From the NCBI RefSeq assembly GCF_001510895.1, contig NZ_LPWA01000101.1, forward strand, positions 1-64,000: 64,000 bases of DNA, read 5' to 3'. The stretch is from Mesorhizobium loti (GTDB lineage: Bacteria; Pseudomonadota; Alphaproteobacteria; Rhizobiales; Rhizobiaceae). The notes beneath the pieces are model-generated. The model did no database searches, was not told the DNA's origin, and was given only the letters and a program-made list of their open reading frames with translations. This document shows positions 8,333 through 18,199 of this stretch, piece by piece (within the stretch, counting starts at the first letter, position 1; every line of letters starts with the position of its first letter). The position numbers and the translations under genes were made by a program.

Positions 8333-10137
8333 AGCTCAGCCGGACAAGCATGTATCGGTTCGTGTTCAGGTCGATGGCTCCTCGCCATCGCCTGTCACTG
8401 GCCCTGGCCGGTGCCGCCATGCTCGGCGATGCGCTCCTGACGGTCCTCAGGCCCTGGCCGTTGAAGGTCGTGATCGACCGGGTCATCCCCAGTTCGCCGA
8501 AGACGATCCGGGTTCCGTTCGTTGGCGCCTGGCTCAGCGATGCGGGCCTCGACCGGATGTCGATCGTCTACGGCGCCTGCGGCGCGACCCTGCTCATCGC
8601 CGTCGGCACGGGGCTCCTGACCTACTGGTATACACGCACGATGGGACAGGTGGCACAGCATTATGTGTTCGACCTTCGCGCCATGCTGTTCGCGCATATG
8701 CAGCGGCTCTCGCTGCGGTTCCACGACCGTCAGCGCACCGGCGACCTGATCACGCGGCTTACCTCCGACGTGCAGTCCGTTCAGGATGCCATCGCCAACA
8801 GCGGTATCATTCTGGTGACCAACGCCTTCCTGCTTTTAGGCATGGTGTCGATGATGTTCTGGCTCAACTGGGAGTTCGCGCTGGTGGCGCTCTCGGTCGC
8901 GCCGCTGCTGTATTGGAGCATTTCGCGCAACACCAATCGCATCCGCAGCGCCTCGCGTCGAGCCCGCCGCAGCACGGGGCAACTGGCGGCGCTCGCCCAA
9001 GAGACGCTGTCCTCCATTCGAATCGTGCAAGGCCTCGGCCAGGAAGAGCAACAGGACGGACGCTTTGCGACGCAGAGCACGCAGAGCCTGCAGGCCTATC
9101 TGGACGGGGTGCGATACCAGGCGGCCGTCGCTCCCGCCGTCGACCTGCTGGCGGCGGCCGGCCTGTGCCTGGTCATGTGGTACGGAGCGACACGAGTGTT
9201 GTCGGGCGCCCTGACGACGGGCGATGTCGTCATCTTCTTCGCCTATGTCACCAATCTGTACAGTCCGATGCGTGCTCTATCCAAATCGGCCAATTCCAGT
9301 GCAAGGACCCTCGTCGGCCTGGAACGGATCGTGGAGGTGCTGGAGACCCGCAGCGACGTCGCCGACACGTCGAACGCGACGCCGATCGAGGTCAGGCAGG
9401 GAAAGATCGAATTCCGCGACGTGGGCTTTGCCTATCCCGACGGACCACGCATACTCGATGGGATCAATCTGACGATCAACCCCGGCGAGACGCTCGCCAT
9501 CGTCGGCGCGACGGGCACCGGCAAGAGCACGCTGGTAAGCCTCGTGCCGCGCTTCTACGACCCGACGCATGGGTCGGTCCTCATCGATGGACAGGATTTA
9601 CGGCGCTGCCAGGTGCGGTCGTTGCGCAGCCAGATCAGCATGGTTTTGCAGGATTCGCTGCTGTTCAGCGGCACCATACGCGAGAACATCGCGTTCGGCC
9701 GGCCGGCCGCAACCGACGAGGAGATTGTCGCCGCCGCGCGGACCGCGAATGCCCATGCCTTCATCCAGAAGCTCGAGGACGGCTATGACACGGTGATCGC
9801 CGAAGGCGGCACGACCCTTTCGGGCGGACAGCGCCAGCGCATTTCGATCGCCCGCGCGGTGCTGCGCAACAGTCCCATACTCATTCTTGACGAGCCCACC
9901 AGCGGCCTCGACGCGATGGCCGAGCGTGCCGTGGTCGACGCGCTCGGAGCCGCATCGAAGGGGCGCACGACGCTGATCATCGCGCATCGCCTTGCCACCG
10001 TTCGCTTCGCCGATCGTATCGTCGTCATGGACCGCGGCCGCATCGTCGAGGTCGGGACCCATCAGCAACTGCTTGACGGTAACGGTCTCTACGTTCGCCT
10101 GTTCGATCCGCCCGCCCCCGTGGCGTACACGCCCTGA
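8329..10137 (+). CDS. MsbA/LmrA-type ABC exporter (fused TMD-NBD)
   Basis: A 602-residue half-transporter that should work as a homodimer in the inner membrane. The N-terminal 310 residues hold six membrane helices of the type I exporter fold. The nucleotide-binding domain has Walker A GATGTGKST, Q-loop MVLQDS, signature LSGGQRQ, Walker B ILILDEPTSGLD and H-loop IIAHR. It starts within the stop of the peptidase-CapA gene (ATGA), so the two are made together. Related exporters move lipids, glycolipids, peptides or drugs; the gene partners point to the product handled by the peptidase-CapA protein. Confidence 0.92.
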   Translation: MKLSRTSMYRFVFRSMAPRHRLSLALAGAAMLGDALLTVLRPWPLKVVIDRVIPSSPKTIRVPFVGAWLSDAGLDRMSIVYGACGATLLIAVGTGLLTYWYTRTMGQVAQHYVFDLRAMLFAHMQRLSLRFHDRQRTGDLITRLTSDVQSVQDAIANSGIILVTNAFLLLGMVSMMFWLNWEFALVALSVAPLLYWSISRNTNRIRSASRRARRSTGQLAALAQETLSSIRIVQGLGQEEQQDGRFATQSTQSLQAYLDGVRYQAAVAPAVDLLAAAGLCLVMWYGATRVLSGALTTGDVVIFFAYVTNLYSPMRALSKSANSSARTLVGLERIVEVLETRSDVADTSNATPIEVRQGKIEFRDVGFAYPDGPRILDGINLTINPGETLAIVGATGTGKSTLVSLVPRFYDPTHGSVLIDGQDLRRCQVRSLRSQISMVLQDSLLFSGTIRENIAFGRPAATDEEIVAAARTANAHAFIQKLEDGYDTVIAEGGTTLSGGQRQRISIARAVLRNSPILILDEPTSGLDAMAERAVVDALGAASKGRTTLIIAHRLATVRFADRIVVMDRGRIVEVGTHQQLLDGNGLYVRLFDPPAPVAYTP

Positions 10138-10168
10138 GGGGTGTGGGACGGGCGGCAGCCGATGGCCG

Positions 10169-11700
10169 TCAGTCCATATGGGCGGCGGGCGCGCCGCCGG
10201 CCGGCGCGGCCTTCGGCTTGCGCAGCAGCACCACGAACGGCACCGCAAGCAGTGTCATCACCATCAGGATTTTGAAGTCGTTGATGTAGGAGATCATCAT
10301 CGACTGGACATTCACCAGCCTGTCGACCTGCGAAAGCGCGGCCGGATCGCCGCCTGCGGCGGCCGGCGAGGCGGCCCACAGATTGGGATTGTACGGGTTG
10401 ATGAAAGCTCCGAGCTCGCTGTGGTTGATCTGGGTGTTCTGCACCATAAGCGCAGCAACCACCGACACGCCGATCGACGAGCCGAGATTGCGCACCAGGC
10501 TGAACAGCGAGGTGGCGTCGGTGCGGTAGCGCGCGTCGAGCGTGGCGAAGGCAACCGCCGACAGCGGCACGAACACCATGCCCATGCCGAGGCCCTGGAT
10601 GACGCCGGAAGAGATGATCAGCCAGTTGTCCATCTGCGGCGTGAAGCTCGCCATGGTGTAGAGCGACTGCGCGGTGAGCAGGAAGCCGATGGCGACCAGG
10701 ATGCGGGCGTCGATCCGATGCATGATGCGGCCGACGAACAGCATCGAGATCATCGTGCCAATGCCGCGCGGCCCCAGCACGACGCCGATGGTGACGGTCG
10801 GGTAGCCGAAGATGTTGGCAAGCATCGGCGGCAACAGCGACATAGAGGCCAAGATCAGCACTCCCATGACGAAGATGAAGCCCAGCCCGGTCACGAAATT
10901 GCGGTCGAGGAATATCTTGGGATCGATGAAGGGATGCTCGGCCGTCACCGTGTGGATGATGAACACCCAGAAGCCGGTCAGCGACAGCGCGAGCTCGATC
11001 CAGATCTCGGCCGAGTTGAACCAATCAACTTCGCCGCCGCGATCGAGCAGAAGCTGCAGCGCGCCGACGCCGAGCGAGAGCATGGCGAAGCCGAAGAAGT
11101 CGAAGCCGCGCATACGCTTGGCGACGACGGGCAGATAAGCGGCCATGCCGAGGAAGGCGAGGATGCCGACCGGCAGGTTGATGAAGAACACCCAGCGCCA
11201 GTTGAAATTCTCGGTCAGCCAGCCGCCGAGCGTCGGACCCAGGATCGGCCCCAGCATGATGCCGGCGCCCCAGATGGCCATCGCCTGGCCGTGGCGCTCC
11301 CTCGGATTGATGTCGAGCAGGAAGGTCTGCGACAGCGGCACGATGGCCGCGCCGAACACGCCCTGCAGCAGGCGGAAGAGCACCATCGTCTCGAGGCTCC
11401 AGCCAGGCCGCAGAGCATGGAGAAAATGGTGAAGCCGACCACGGATGAGAGGAACAGCTCCTTGCGGCCGAGGCGATCGGCAAGCCAGCCGGTGACGGGC
11501 GTCATGATGGCGGCGGCCACGATATAGGAGGTCAGCACCCAGTTGATGTTGTCGGGCGAGGCGCCGAGGTCGCCGGTCATGGTCGGCAGCGCGACATTGG
11601 CGATCGTGGTGTCGAGCGCCTGCATGATCGTCGCCAGCATGAGCGCGACCGTGATCAGGCCGCGGTGCGGCACTTCCTTGAAGGGTTCGGGCGTGCTCAT
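10169..11700 (-). CDS. emrB: EmrB-type MFS multidrug transporter (DHA2), frameshifted
   Basis: Two frames together make one 510-residue DHA2 transporter with 14 expected membrane helices. The N-terminal frame runs from 11700 (QALDTTIANVALP, the TM1 motif, and GWLADRLGRKELF, motif A) to FSMLCGLAG. The second frame continues from VLFRLLQGVFGAAIVPLSQ to the stop at 10169. The break is at about 11396-11405, where one base in a CC pair seems lost; one added base makes 1533 nt. EmrB works with the EmrA adaptor encoded upstream on the same strand to expel hydrophobic drugs. A sequence error is likelier than decay. Confidence 0.88.
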
Positions 11701-11740
11701 GGTGCTGAACTTCCAGCAGGTAACAAAAATGTGTACATTG

Positions 11741-11862
11741 GGTTTCCGGGCGGCAAGGCCTTCCGTTGAGAGACCCTCATCGCGGTGGGACGCGACTATC
11801 GATGTGGGGGTTACATCGACCGAAAGTCTCTATTCGAGCGGGATGCCTGCCGCCCGGAAACC
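11741..11862 (-). ncRNA. Nested stem-loop RNA candidate in the emrB leader
   Basis: Three nested inverted repeats form one long structure: a perfect 15-bp outer stem (GGTTTCCGGGCGGCA at 11741-11755 with its complement at 11848-11862), a middle AGAGAC/GTCTCT stem (11769-11774 with 11826-11831), and an inner TCGATGT/ACATCGA stem (11799-11805 with 11813-11819) around a seven-base loop. It ends 40 nt before the emrB start on the minus strand, so a leader or attenuator role is plausible. I cannot match it to a named riboswitch, and the strand is inferred from emrB. Confidence 0.5.
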
Positions 11863-11988
11863 TGAGGACCGACGGGGCCGTGTCGAAAGCTTCGGCTTCG
11901 ATCAAAGCCGCGACGCGGCTCGTCTCGAACGCTTGAGCTTTCCCACTCCCCCATCAGACCAATCCCCTGCTCCAACTCTGTTTTCTTC

Positions 11989-12032
11989 GCAATTCCGGAC
12001 GAAACCGCTTCACACTTTTCCTGGAATTGCTT
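11989..12032. repeat. Dispersed repeat B (GCAATTCCGG hairpin)
   Basis: GCAATTCCGGAC, a central ACCGCTTCACACTTTTCC and GGAATTGCTT form a hairpin with AATTCC/GGAATT arms. Related copies are at 34422-34466 and 40640-40672. It abuts the corrected emrA stop, so it may act as a 3' processing or stability element between emrA and emrB. The 335-bp emrA-emrB gap holds this repeat, the structured RNA and no further gene. Confidence 0.65.
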
Positions 12033-12035
12033 TGA

Positions 12036-13207
12036 CTACCGCGCATGCTCGCCGGCCGTGGCGTGGCCGAAGATCGACGGCAGGCCGCGCGCCACGCCGG
12101 TGTCGACGGTCACCGTCGCGCTCATGCCGGTGCGCAGCGCCATCTTGCGTCCGGGTCGGTCAGCTCAAGGCGCACGGGGATACGCTGGGTGACCTTGACC
12201 CAGTTGCCGGTGGCGTTCTGGGCGGGCAGCAGCGAGAACTCGGCCCCGGTGCCGGCGCCGATCGCCTTGACGGTCGCCTCGAAGGTCTTGCCCGGGTAGG
12301 TGTCGACAACGATCTCGGCCTTCTGGCCCGGCTTCATGTTGGTGAGCTGGGTCTCCTTGAAATTGGCGTCGATCCAGGTGTCGCCGGTCTCGACCAGCGC
12401 GAACAGCGGCGTGCCGACGGCGACATATTGGCCGACCTTGAAGGAGGAGGCCTGGTAGACGATGCCGTCCGCCGGCGCCTTCACCGCGGTCTGCGCGAGG
12501 TCGTAAGCCGCCTTGTCGCGCGCGGCTAAAGCCGACATCACGGTCGGGTGCTTGTCGGTCTCGATGTCCGGGTTGCCGCCAAGTGCCGCCTTGGCGCTCA
12601 CGATGCCCTGCTCTGCCACCGCCAGCTGCTGCTTGGCCTTGTCGAGGTCGTTGCGGGCCTGATCCAGCGACGACTTGGCGTTGATGCCCTTCTGGGCGAG
12701 GTCGGCGGCGCGGTCATATTGCGACTGCGCGTAGTCGACCTCGCTGCTGGCCGACTTCTCCTGCGCCATCGCCTGGCTGTAGGCGGCGCGCAACTGCTCG
12801 ACATTGAGGCGCGCGGCAGCGACCGCCGCGTCGGCCTGGGCCAGCGCTATCCTGTAAGGCTCGGGGTCGATGACGAAGAGAAGCTCGCCCGCCTTGACGG
12901 TCTGATTGTCCGCAATGCCGACCTGAACGATACGGCCGGCCGTATCCGAGGCGATCGAAATCCTTGCCTGCTGCAGGTTGGCGTTCTCGGTCTCCTGATA
13001 GCGCCCACCCGTCACCCAGACATAAGCGCCGCCGGCGAGCAGAGCCAGCGGCAGGGCGACCATCAAGAGGAAGCGGCCGGTCCGGCGCTTCTTCTTCGGT
13101 ACCGGCGCCGGCTGCGGCACAGGCGCCACCGCGACCGGAGCGGGTGCCGGCTGCGCTGGAGCATCAAGCTTGGTGACGTTGTCTTCTATTTTGGCTGCCG
13201 CGCTCAT
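12036..13207 (-). CDS. emrA: EmrA-type periplasmic adaptor (HlyD family), frameshifted near the 3' end
   Basis: A membrane-fusion protein of 390 residues when corrected. A proline-rich cytoplasmic tail precedes one membrane helix (about residues 45-65), then a lipoyl/barrel-sandwich half (AGRIVQVGIADNQTVKAG), a coiled-coil hairpin (about 120-205) and the returning beta-barrel (GQYVAVGTPLF, WIDANFKET). At 12147-12152 one base is missing after VRLELTDPD; restoring it leads through RTGMSATVTVDTG to a stop at 12036. It bridges the EmrB pump towards the cell surface. Its ATG overlaps the marR stop (ATGA). Confidence 0.9.
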
Positions 13208-13692
13208 GCTGCTGCGCCTTCCGTATTCTTGATCTTTTCCAGGGACGACGTCTCGCCGTCCGTCAGATTTTGCACGATGGTGTCGAGCACCCGGATCAGG
13301 ACGCGGCGTTCTTCCGCCGATACACCGGTCAGCGATTCCTCATAGACTTCGCCGGCAAGGCTCTTGACGTCGGCATAGGCCGCATTTGCCTTCTCGGTCG
13401 GGAAGATCATGCGCACACGCCGGTCGGTCGCATCCTGACGGCGTTCGATCCAGCCGCCCTCTTCCATGCGGTCGACCAGGCGCGATACGCTGATCGGCTC
13501 GATCTCGAGCAGCTCGGCGAGCCGCGCCTGGGCCACGCCCGCCTCCTTGGCGACGCGGACGAGAAGCCGCCACTGCGCCGACGACAGGCCGAGCCCGCTG
13601 GCGCGCGCCTCGAAGCGCTTGCGCATCAGGCGCTGCACGTCGTGGATCAAAAATCCCAGTCTGTCGATGCCGTCTGAAACCATGAGCCGCAT
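13204..13692 (-). CDS. MarR-family repressor of the emrAB operon
   Basis: A 162-residue winged-helix protein of the MarR family: LSSAQWRLLVRV, a recognition region around ELLEIEPISVSRLVDRM, and the wing IERRQDATDRRVRMIF. The gene heads the operon and overlaps emrA by four bases, so regulator and pump are co-expressed, as in classic emrRAB. The likely operator is the palindrome just upstream at 13699-13710. MarR proteins usually lose DNA binding when they bind phenolic or drug-like ligands, which would induce the pump. Confidence 0.92.
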   Translation of the reverse strand: MRLMVSDGIDRLGFLIHDVQRLMRKRFEARASGLGLSSAQWRLLVRVAKEAGVAQARLAELLEIEPISVSRLVDRMEEGGWIERRQDATDRRVRMIFPTEKANAAYADVKSLAGEVYEESLTGVSAEERRVLIRVLDTIVQNLTDGETSSLEKIKNTEGAAA

Positions 13693-13698
13693 ATATAA

Positions 13699-13710
13699 TA
13701 AGCGTGCTTA
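13699..13710. promoter_or_regulatory. Probable MarR operator
   Basis: TAAGC-GT-GCTTA lies seven bases upstream of the marR start within an AT-rich ATATATAATA tract that would form the promoter. The symmetry and position fit autoregulation by the MarR protein. The rest of 13711-13975 shows no gene. Confidence 0.5.
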
Positions 13711-13975
13711 CTATTCAAGCGGAATGCGTTGTTCCAGAAGCCGGCAAATCGCATGGCAGACATGCGACGGGCTCATGGCGGTCGTTGGAAGCGGCCGGCG
13801 CGTCGAGGGCAAGGCGGTACGGCACCTGATCAAGCTAGCTACTGGGGCGGCTTGAGGCGATGCGTTCACAGCAAGGCGTCAACCGTCTGAAAGTTCATTG
13901 TGTTTTTTGCCGCATGCTGGTGCCGTTCGGCCTCTTCATGATACAGGTAGAAGCGTGGATCGGGGGATCAACGCA

Positions 13976-14584
13976 ATGCCGACGCTCTATGCGCTGAAGC
14001 CGGCTTTCCAGGACAGGCTGCGGCCGCTGGTCGAGAGGCTGGCGGCGATCGGCATCACGGCCAATGGCATAACGATACTTGCGGCTTTGCTGTCCATTGC
14101 GGCCGGAACGGCAATCGCGCTTCTGCCAGGCTGGCGCATAGTTCTTCTTCTCATTCCCGTCGTGCTTTTCGTGCGCATGGCGCTCAACGCCATGGACGGC
14201 ATGCTGGCGCGGGAGCATGGCCAGGCCTCGACGCTCGGCATGTATCTCAATGAAATCTGCGACGTCGTCTCCGACCTCGCGCTGATCCTGCCATTTGCCG
14301 CCTTTGCGCAATTCGGCGCCTGGGGCGTCATCGCCTTCGCCATCGCCGCCGCGCTCTCCGAATTCGCCGGCGTGCTTGGCATCGCCGCAGGCATCGGGCG
14401 CAACTATGCCGGGCCTTTCGGCAAGAGCGACAGAGCGCTGGCGCTCGGCGTGGTCGCGGTGCTTACCGCCGCCGGGGTCTGGCCGGCATCGATCGCGCCG
14501 TTTGTGTTTCCGGCCATGGCTACGCTTTCGCTGCTGACCGCCATAAACCGGATACGCGCCGGTCTTATTGGCAGCGCCGGCTGA
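13976..14584 (+). CDS. CDP-alcohol phosphatidyltransferase family protein (YnbA-like)
   Basis: A 202-residue integral membrane enzyme of the CDP-alcohol phosphotransferase family, which joins a CDP-lipid to an alcohol. The signature region reads NAMDGMLARE, then GMYLNEICD; relative to the canonical D-x2-DG-x2-AR-x8-G-x3-D-x3-D pattern the first and third Asp are Asn. The start MPTLYALKP at 13976 fits the family; an upstream start at 13898 adds an unlikely tail. It is first in a six-gene run matching E. coli ynbA, C, D and B plus two extra genes. The alcohol substrate is unknown. Confidence 0.82.
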   Translation: MPTLYALKPAFQDRLRPLVERLAAIGITANGITILAALLSIAAGTAIALLPGWRIVLLLIPVVLFVRMALNAMDGMLAREHGQASTLGMYLNEICDVVSDLALILPFAAFAQFGAWGVIAFAIAAALSEFAGVLGIAAGIGRNYAGPFGKSDRALALGVVAVLTAAGVWPASIAPFVFPAMATLSLLTAINRIRAGLIGSAG

Positions 14585-14623
14585 GCATCGAGGCTCGCCA
14601 TGCCGCCGCCCGGGGGAAACACC

Positions 14624-16410
14624 ATGCTTCACGAACCGATCACCACCGCGCCGGCGCAAAACCTCGCGCGGCAAGCGCAGGAACGCGCCTTCCGCAGCCA
14701 TGACGGCACGCAGATTTTCTATCGCTTCTGGCCGGCGTCTCGGCAAAAGCCAAAGGCGCTGTCGTGCTCTTCCATCGCGGGCACGAGCATGGCGGCCGCA
14801 TGGCGCATCTGGTCGACGAACTCAGCATGCCCGATCATGCCTTCTATGCATGGGACGCGCGCGGCAACGGCCGCTCCGAAGGCGAGCGCGGCTATGCGCC
14901 GTCCTTCTCGGCGCTGGTGCGCGACATCGATTGCTTCATACGCGAGATCGCCGCCAGGGACGGCTTTGCGGCGCAGGACATCGCGCTGATCGCGCAGTCC
15001 TTCGGCGCGGTGCTTGCGGCTGCGTGGGTGCACGACTATGCGCCGAAACTGCGCGCCATGGTGCTCGCCTCGCCTGCCTTCTCGGTCAAGCTCTATGTTC
15101 CCTTCGCCAAGGAGGGCATCGCGCTGTGGCAGAAGATCAAAGGGCGCTTCTTCGTCAATTCCTACGTCAAGGCGAGCCTGCTGACCCATGACCCGGTGCG
15201 CATCGCCTCCTTCGAGAACGATCCGCTGATCACGAGGCCGATCGCCTCGAACATCCTGGTCGAGCTCTACCTGCATGCGGCGCGCATCGTTGCCGATGCA
15301 CGCGCCATCACCGTGCCGACGCAGCTTCTTCTGTCGGGCAGCGACTGGGTGGTGCGGCATGGCCCCCAGCACGAGTTCTTCGTCAATCTCGGCAGCCGCA
15401 TCAAGGAGCGCCATATCCTGACGGGCTTCTTCCACGACACGCTGGGCGAGCGCGACCGCGCCAAGGCGCTCGACCTGATCCGGCCCTTCCTTGAAGGGCA
15501 GTTGGCTTCGCCGGCCGAAGCTGTCGACCTGAAGCAGGCGGATATCGCCGGCTACACGCGCGACGAGGCCGACAAGCTCGCCTCGCCGCTCGATCTCCTG
15601 TCGGCAAAGGGCCTCTATTGGGCATTGAGCCGCGCCTTCATCCGCATCGGCAGCTGGTTCTCGCGCGGCATGAAGGTCGGCGCTACCACCGGCTTCGATT
15701 CCGGTTCGACGCTGGACTATGTCTATGAGAACGAGGCGCGCGGGCTCGGGCCGATCGGCCGCATGGTCGACAGGACCTTCCTCGACGCCATCGGCTGGCG
15801 CGGCATCCGCCAGCGCAAGCTCAACCTCGAAGAATTGATCGGCTCGGCGCTGGCGACGCTAAAGGCCGCAGGGCGGCCAGCGCATATTCTCGACATCGCA
15901 GCTGGCCATGGCCGCTATGTGCTCGATGCCATCGCCAAAAGCCCCGAGCCGCCGGCCAGCGTGCGCCTGCGGGACTATTCCGACCTCAATGTCGCGCTCG
16001 GCCGCAAGCTGATCGCAGAGCGGCAATCGCCCGCCAACGTCTCGTTCCAGCGTGCCGATGCCTTCGACGGCGACGGGCTCGCAGCGCTCGATCCGGCGCC
16101 GGATCTCGCCATCGTCTCCGGCCTCTACGAACTCTTCTCCGACAATGCGCTGATTTCGCGCTCGCTCGGCGGCCTTGCCCGCGCCATGCAGCCCGGCAGC
16201 CTGCTGATCTACACCAACCAGCCCTGGCACCCGCAGCTCGAGATGATCGCGCGCAGCCTGACCTCGCATCGCGGCGGCCAGGCGTGGGTGATGCGGCGGC
16301 GCACGCAGGGCGAGATGGATCAGCTGGTCGAGGCGGCCGGCTTCGAGAAGCTCGACCAGCGCATCGACCAATGGGGCATCTTCACCGTCTCGCTCGCAAG
16401 GCGGCTTTAG
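14624..16410 (+). CDS. Alpha/beta hydrolase-SAM methyltransferase fusion (YnbC-like), frameshifted
   Basis: A 595-residue bifunctional protein when corrected. The N-terminal alpha/beta hydrolase has the nucleophile elbow IAQSFGAV and lysophospholipase-like WDARGNGRSEG. A linker near residue 310 leads to a class I methyltransferase with ILDIAAGHGRYVLDA as motif I. The start MLHEPITT at 14624 follows a GGGGGAAA site. The frame breaks at about 14754-14757, where AAGGGC seems to have become AAGGC. Together with the neighbouring enzymes it suggests remodelling of a phospholipid or lipid head group; its E. coli counterpart ynbC has no established function. Confidence 0.85.
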
Positions 16411-16422
16411 GACCGTCCGCGC

Positions 16423-17759
16423 ATGCCCATCAGTGCCGAGCCCCCGCCACTTGCAGCCAGCGCAGCCGCCGAGCCCTATGGTCGTGTCGTCGTCCGGTCG
16501 GCGCTGTGGCTCGCCTTCCTCGCGCCCTTCTTCTATTCGACCTACGGCTTCGCCAACTGGCTCGCTTCGACGCGCGAGCATGTCGGCAGCATCGTGTTCT
16601 CCTGGGAGCACCATGTTCCGTTCCTCGCCTGGACGATCGTGCCCTACTGGTCGATCAACCTGTTCTACGGCCTGTCGCTGCTGCTCAATAATAGCCGGCA
16701 AAGCGTCGACCGGCTGGCCGGGCGTATCTCACCGCGCAGGTTGTCGCCGTCGCCTGCTTCATCCTGTTTCCGCTGACCGCGACCTTCGTTCGGCCGGCAA
16801 CAAGCGGCCTGCCGGGTCTCCTGTTTGCCGTGCTCGGCGGCTTCGACAAGCCGTTCAACCAGGCACCGTCGCTGCACATCGCGCTTCTGGTGATCATCTG
16901 GGATCACTGGCGCCAGCGCCTCGGCGGCGCTGTCCTGCCGCTCTGGCACGGCTGGTGCTTCCTGATCGGCGCCTCGGTGCTGACGACCTGGCAGCACCAT
17001 TTCATCGACATCCCGACCGGCGCGCTGCTCGGGCTGTTTGCACTTTGGCTGTTTCCGGCCAAGGGCGCGCTGCCCTTCGCCGGCTTCCGCCCGAGCGCAG
17101 ATGCCAAGGCACGGCGGCTTGCGCTGTGTTATTCGCTGGGCGCTGCCCTGGCGCTCACGGGCGTTGCCGTCGGCGCCCACTTCTCCGCTGTCGCGCTCGT
17201 GCTTCTATGGCCGGCACTGGCGCTGGCCGTCGTCGCCTTCGCCTATGCCGGGGCCGGCGCCAAAGTGTTCCAGAAGACGGCGGACAGCCTTGTGTCGCTC
17301 GCCAGCCGCATCCTGCTTTGGCCCTACCGGCTGAGCGCCAAGGTCAATGCTTGGGCATGGACGCGCAAGCTGCCGACGGTCGTGGCAATCGCCGACGACG
17401 TCTTCCTTGGGCGTTTTCCCGCTGCCGCCGAAGCCAACGCCTTCGGCACGGTGGTCGATCTTGCCGCCGAGCTGGAGCGGCCGGATGGCGCGACAGGCCG
17501 TTGGGTAAGTTTCGGCATGCTCGACCTCCTGCCCTCGCCGGCGAACATGCTCGACCAGGCGGTCGCGGCGATCGAGCCAGCGCGCCGGCAAGGCACGGTG
17601 CTTGTCTGCTGCGCGCTCGGCTTCCAGCGCAGCGCTACCGTCGTCGCCGAATGGCTGGTCGCAACCGGCCGCTCGCACACGCCGGCGCAGGCGCGCAAGA
17701 CCCTCGTCGCGTCCGGCCGGCCGGTGCACCTTCAGGTCGAACTGGACGGGCCGGCATGA
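16423..17759 (+). CDS. PAP2 phosphatase-dual-specificity phosphatase fusion (YnbD-like), frameshifted
   Basis: A 445-residue membrane protein when corrected. It has a PAP2 lipid phosphatase region with several membrane helices (APSLHIALL and HHFIDIPTGALLG as the histidine motifs), then a C-terminal dual-specificity/tyrosine phosphatase domain whose catalytic loop CALGFQRS is a CX5R motif. The break lies at about 16717-16724, probably one C lost from GGCCCGGG. The PAP2 domain is expected to remove phosphate from a lipid phosphate such as a phosphatidylglycerophosphate-like intermediate made by the first enzyme of the operon. Confidence 0.85.
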
Positions 17760-18199
17760 TGGACAAAGCCTACCGTCAGCGGACAGCCGCCTTTGCCGCC
17801 ATGCTGATCAAGCAGGCAACATGGCCGGCCGCCATCGTGATCGCCGCCGACAGTGTCGCGCCGCTGGTCGCTTCCGCGCGTGGCGCGTTCCAAGCGCCGA
17901 TCGCGGTGCTGGCGCTGCTGGTCGCGGCGGCGAGCGCCGTCGTGGTGCTCGGGCTTTCGGCTCTTCTCGTTTTCGATGCGCTGCTGTTCCGGTTGATGGC
18001 GACGCACGCCGACGAGGTTTCCGGCGGCGCCGCCGTCGACGATATCCTGGCGCGCATGCGGCTGAAGCCTGCCTCTTCACCTTCGCGTCCGCTCGACGAC
18101 CGCATCGCTGGAACGCGGCGCCTGCTTGCCCGGCAGCGCATCGCCTTAGCGATCTTCGTCGTCGCGTTCCTCACAGCAGGGTTCTGGATGCCCAGATGA
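17756..18199 (+). CDS. Small membrane protein of the ynb-like operon
   Basis: A 147-residue protein that I do not recognise. It starts inside the preceding stop (ATGA) and its own stop overlaps the next start, so it belongs firmly to the operon. It has two hydrophobic segments near residues 40-80, a soluble stretch, and a C-terminal membrane helix ending FWMPR. It may be an accessory subunit for the membrane enzymes around it. No counterpart is known to me in E. coli ynbABCD. Confidence 0.75.
   Translation: MMDKAYRQRTAAFAAMLIKQATWPAAIVIAADSVAPLVASARGAFQAPIAVLALLVAAASAVVVLGLSALLVFDALLFRLMATHADEVSGGAAVDDILARMRLKPASSPSRPLDDRIAGTRRLLARQRIALAIFVVAFLTAGFWMPR

Noticed and set aside
9992..11527. 511-residue open frame on the plus strand across emrB
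   Set aside because: It is antisense to a clear EmrB transporter, is low in hydrophobic residues, rich in His, Arg, Asp and Glu, and matches no domain. Such frames are common opposite high-GC membrane protein genes.
16433..18199. 588-residue open frame in the ynb-like operon
   Set aside because: Most of it is out of frame with the PAP2-phosphatase gene. Only the last part, from the ATG at 17756, is a plausible gene and is annotated separately.
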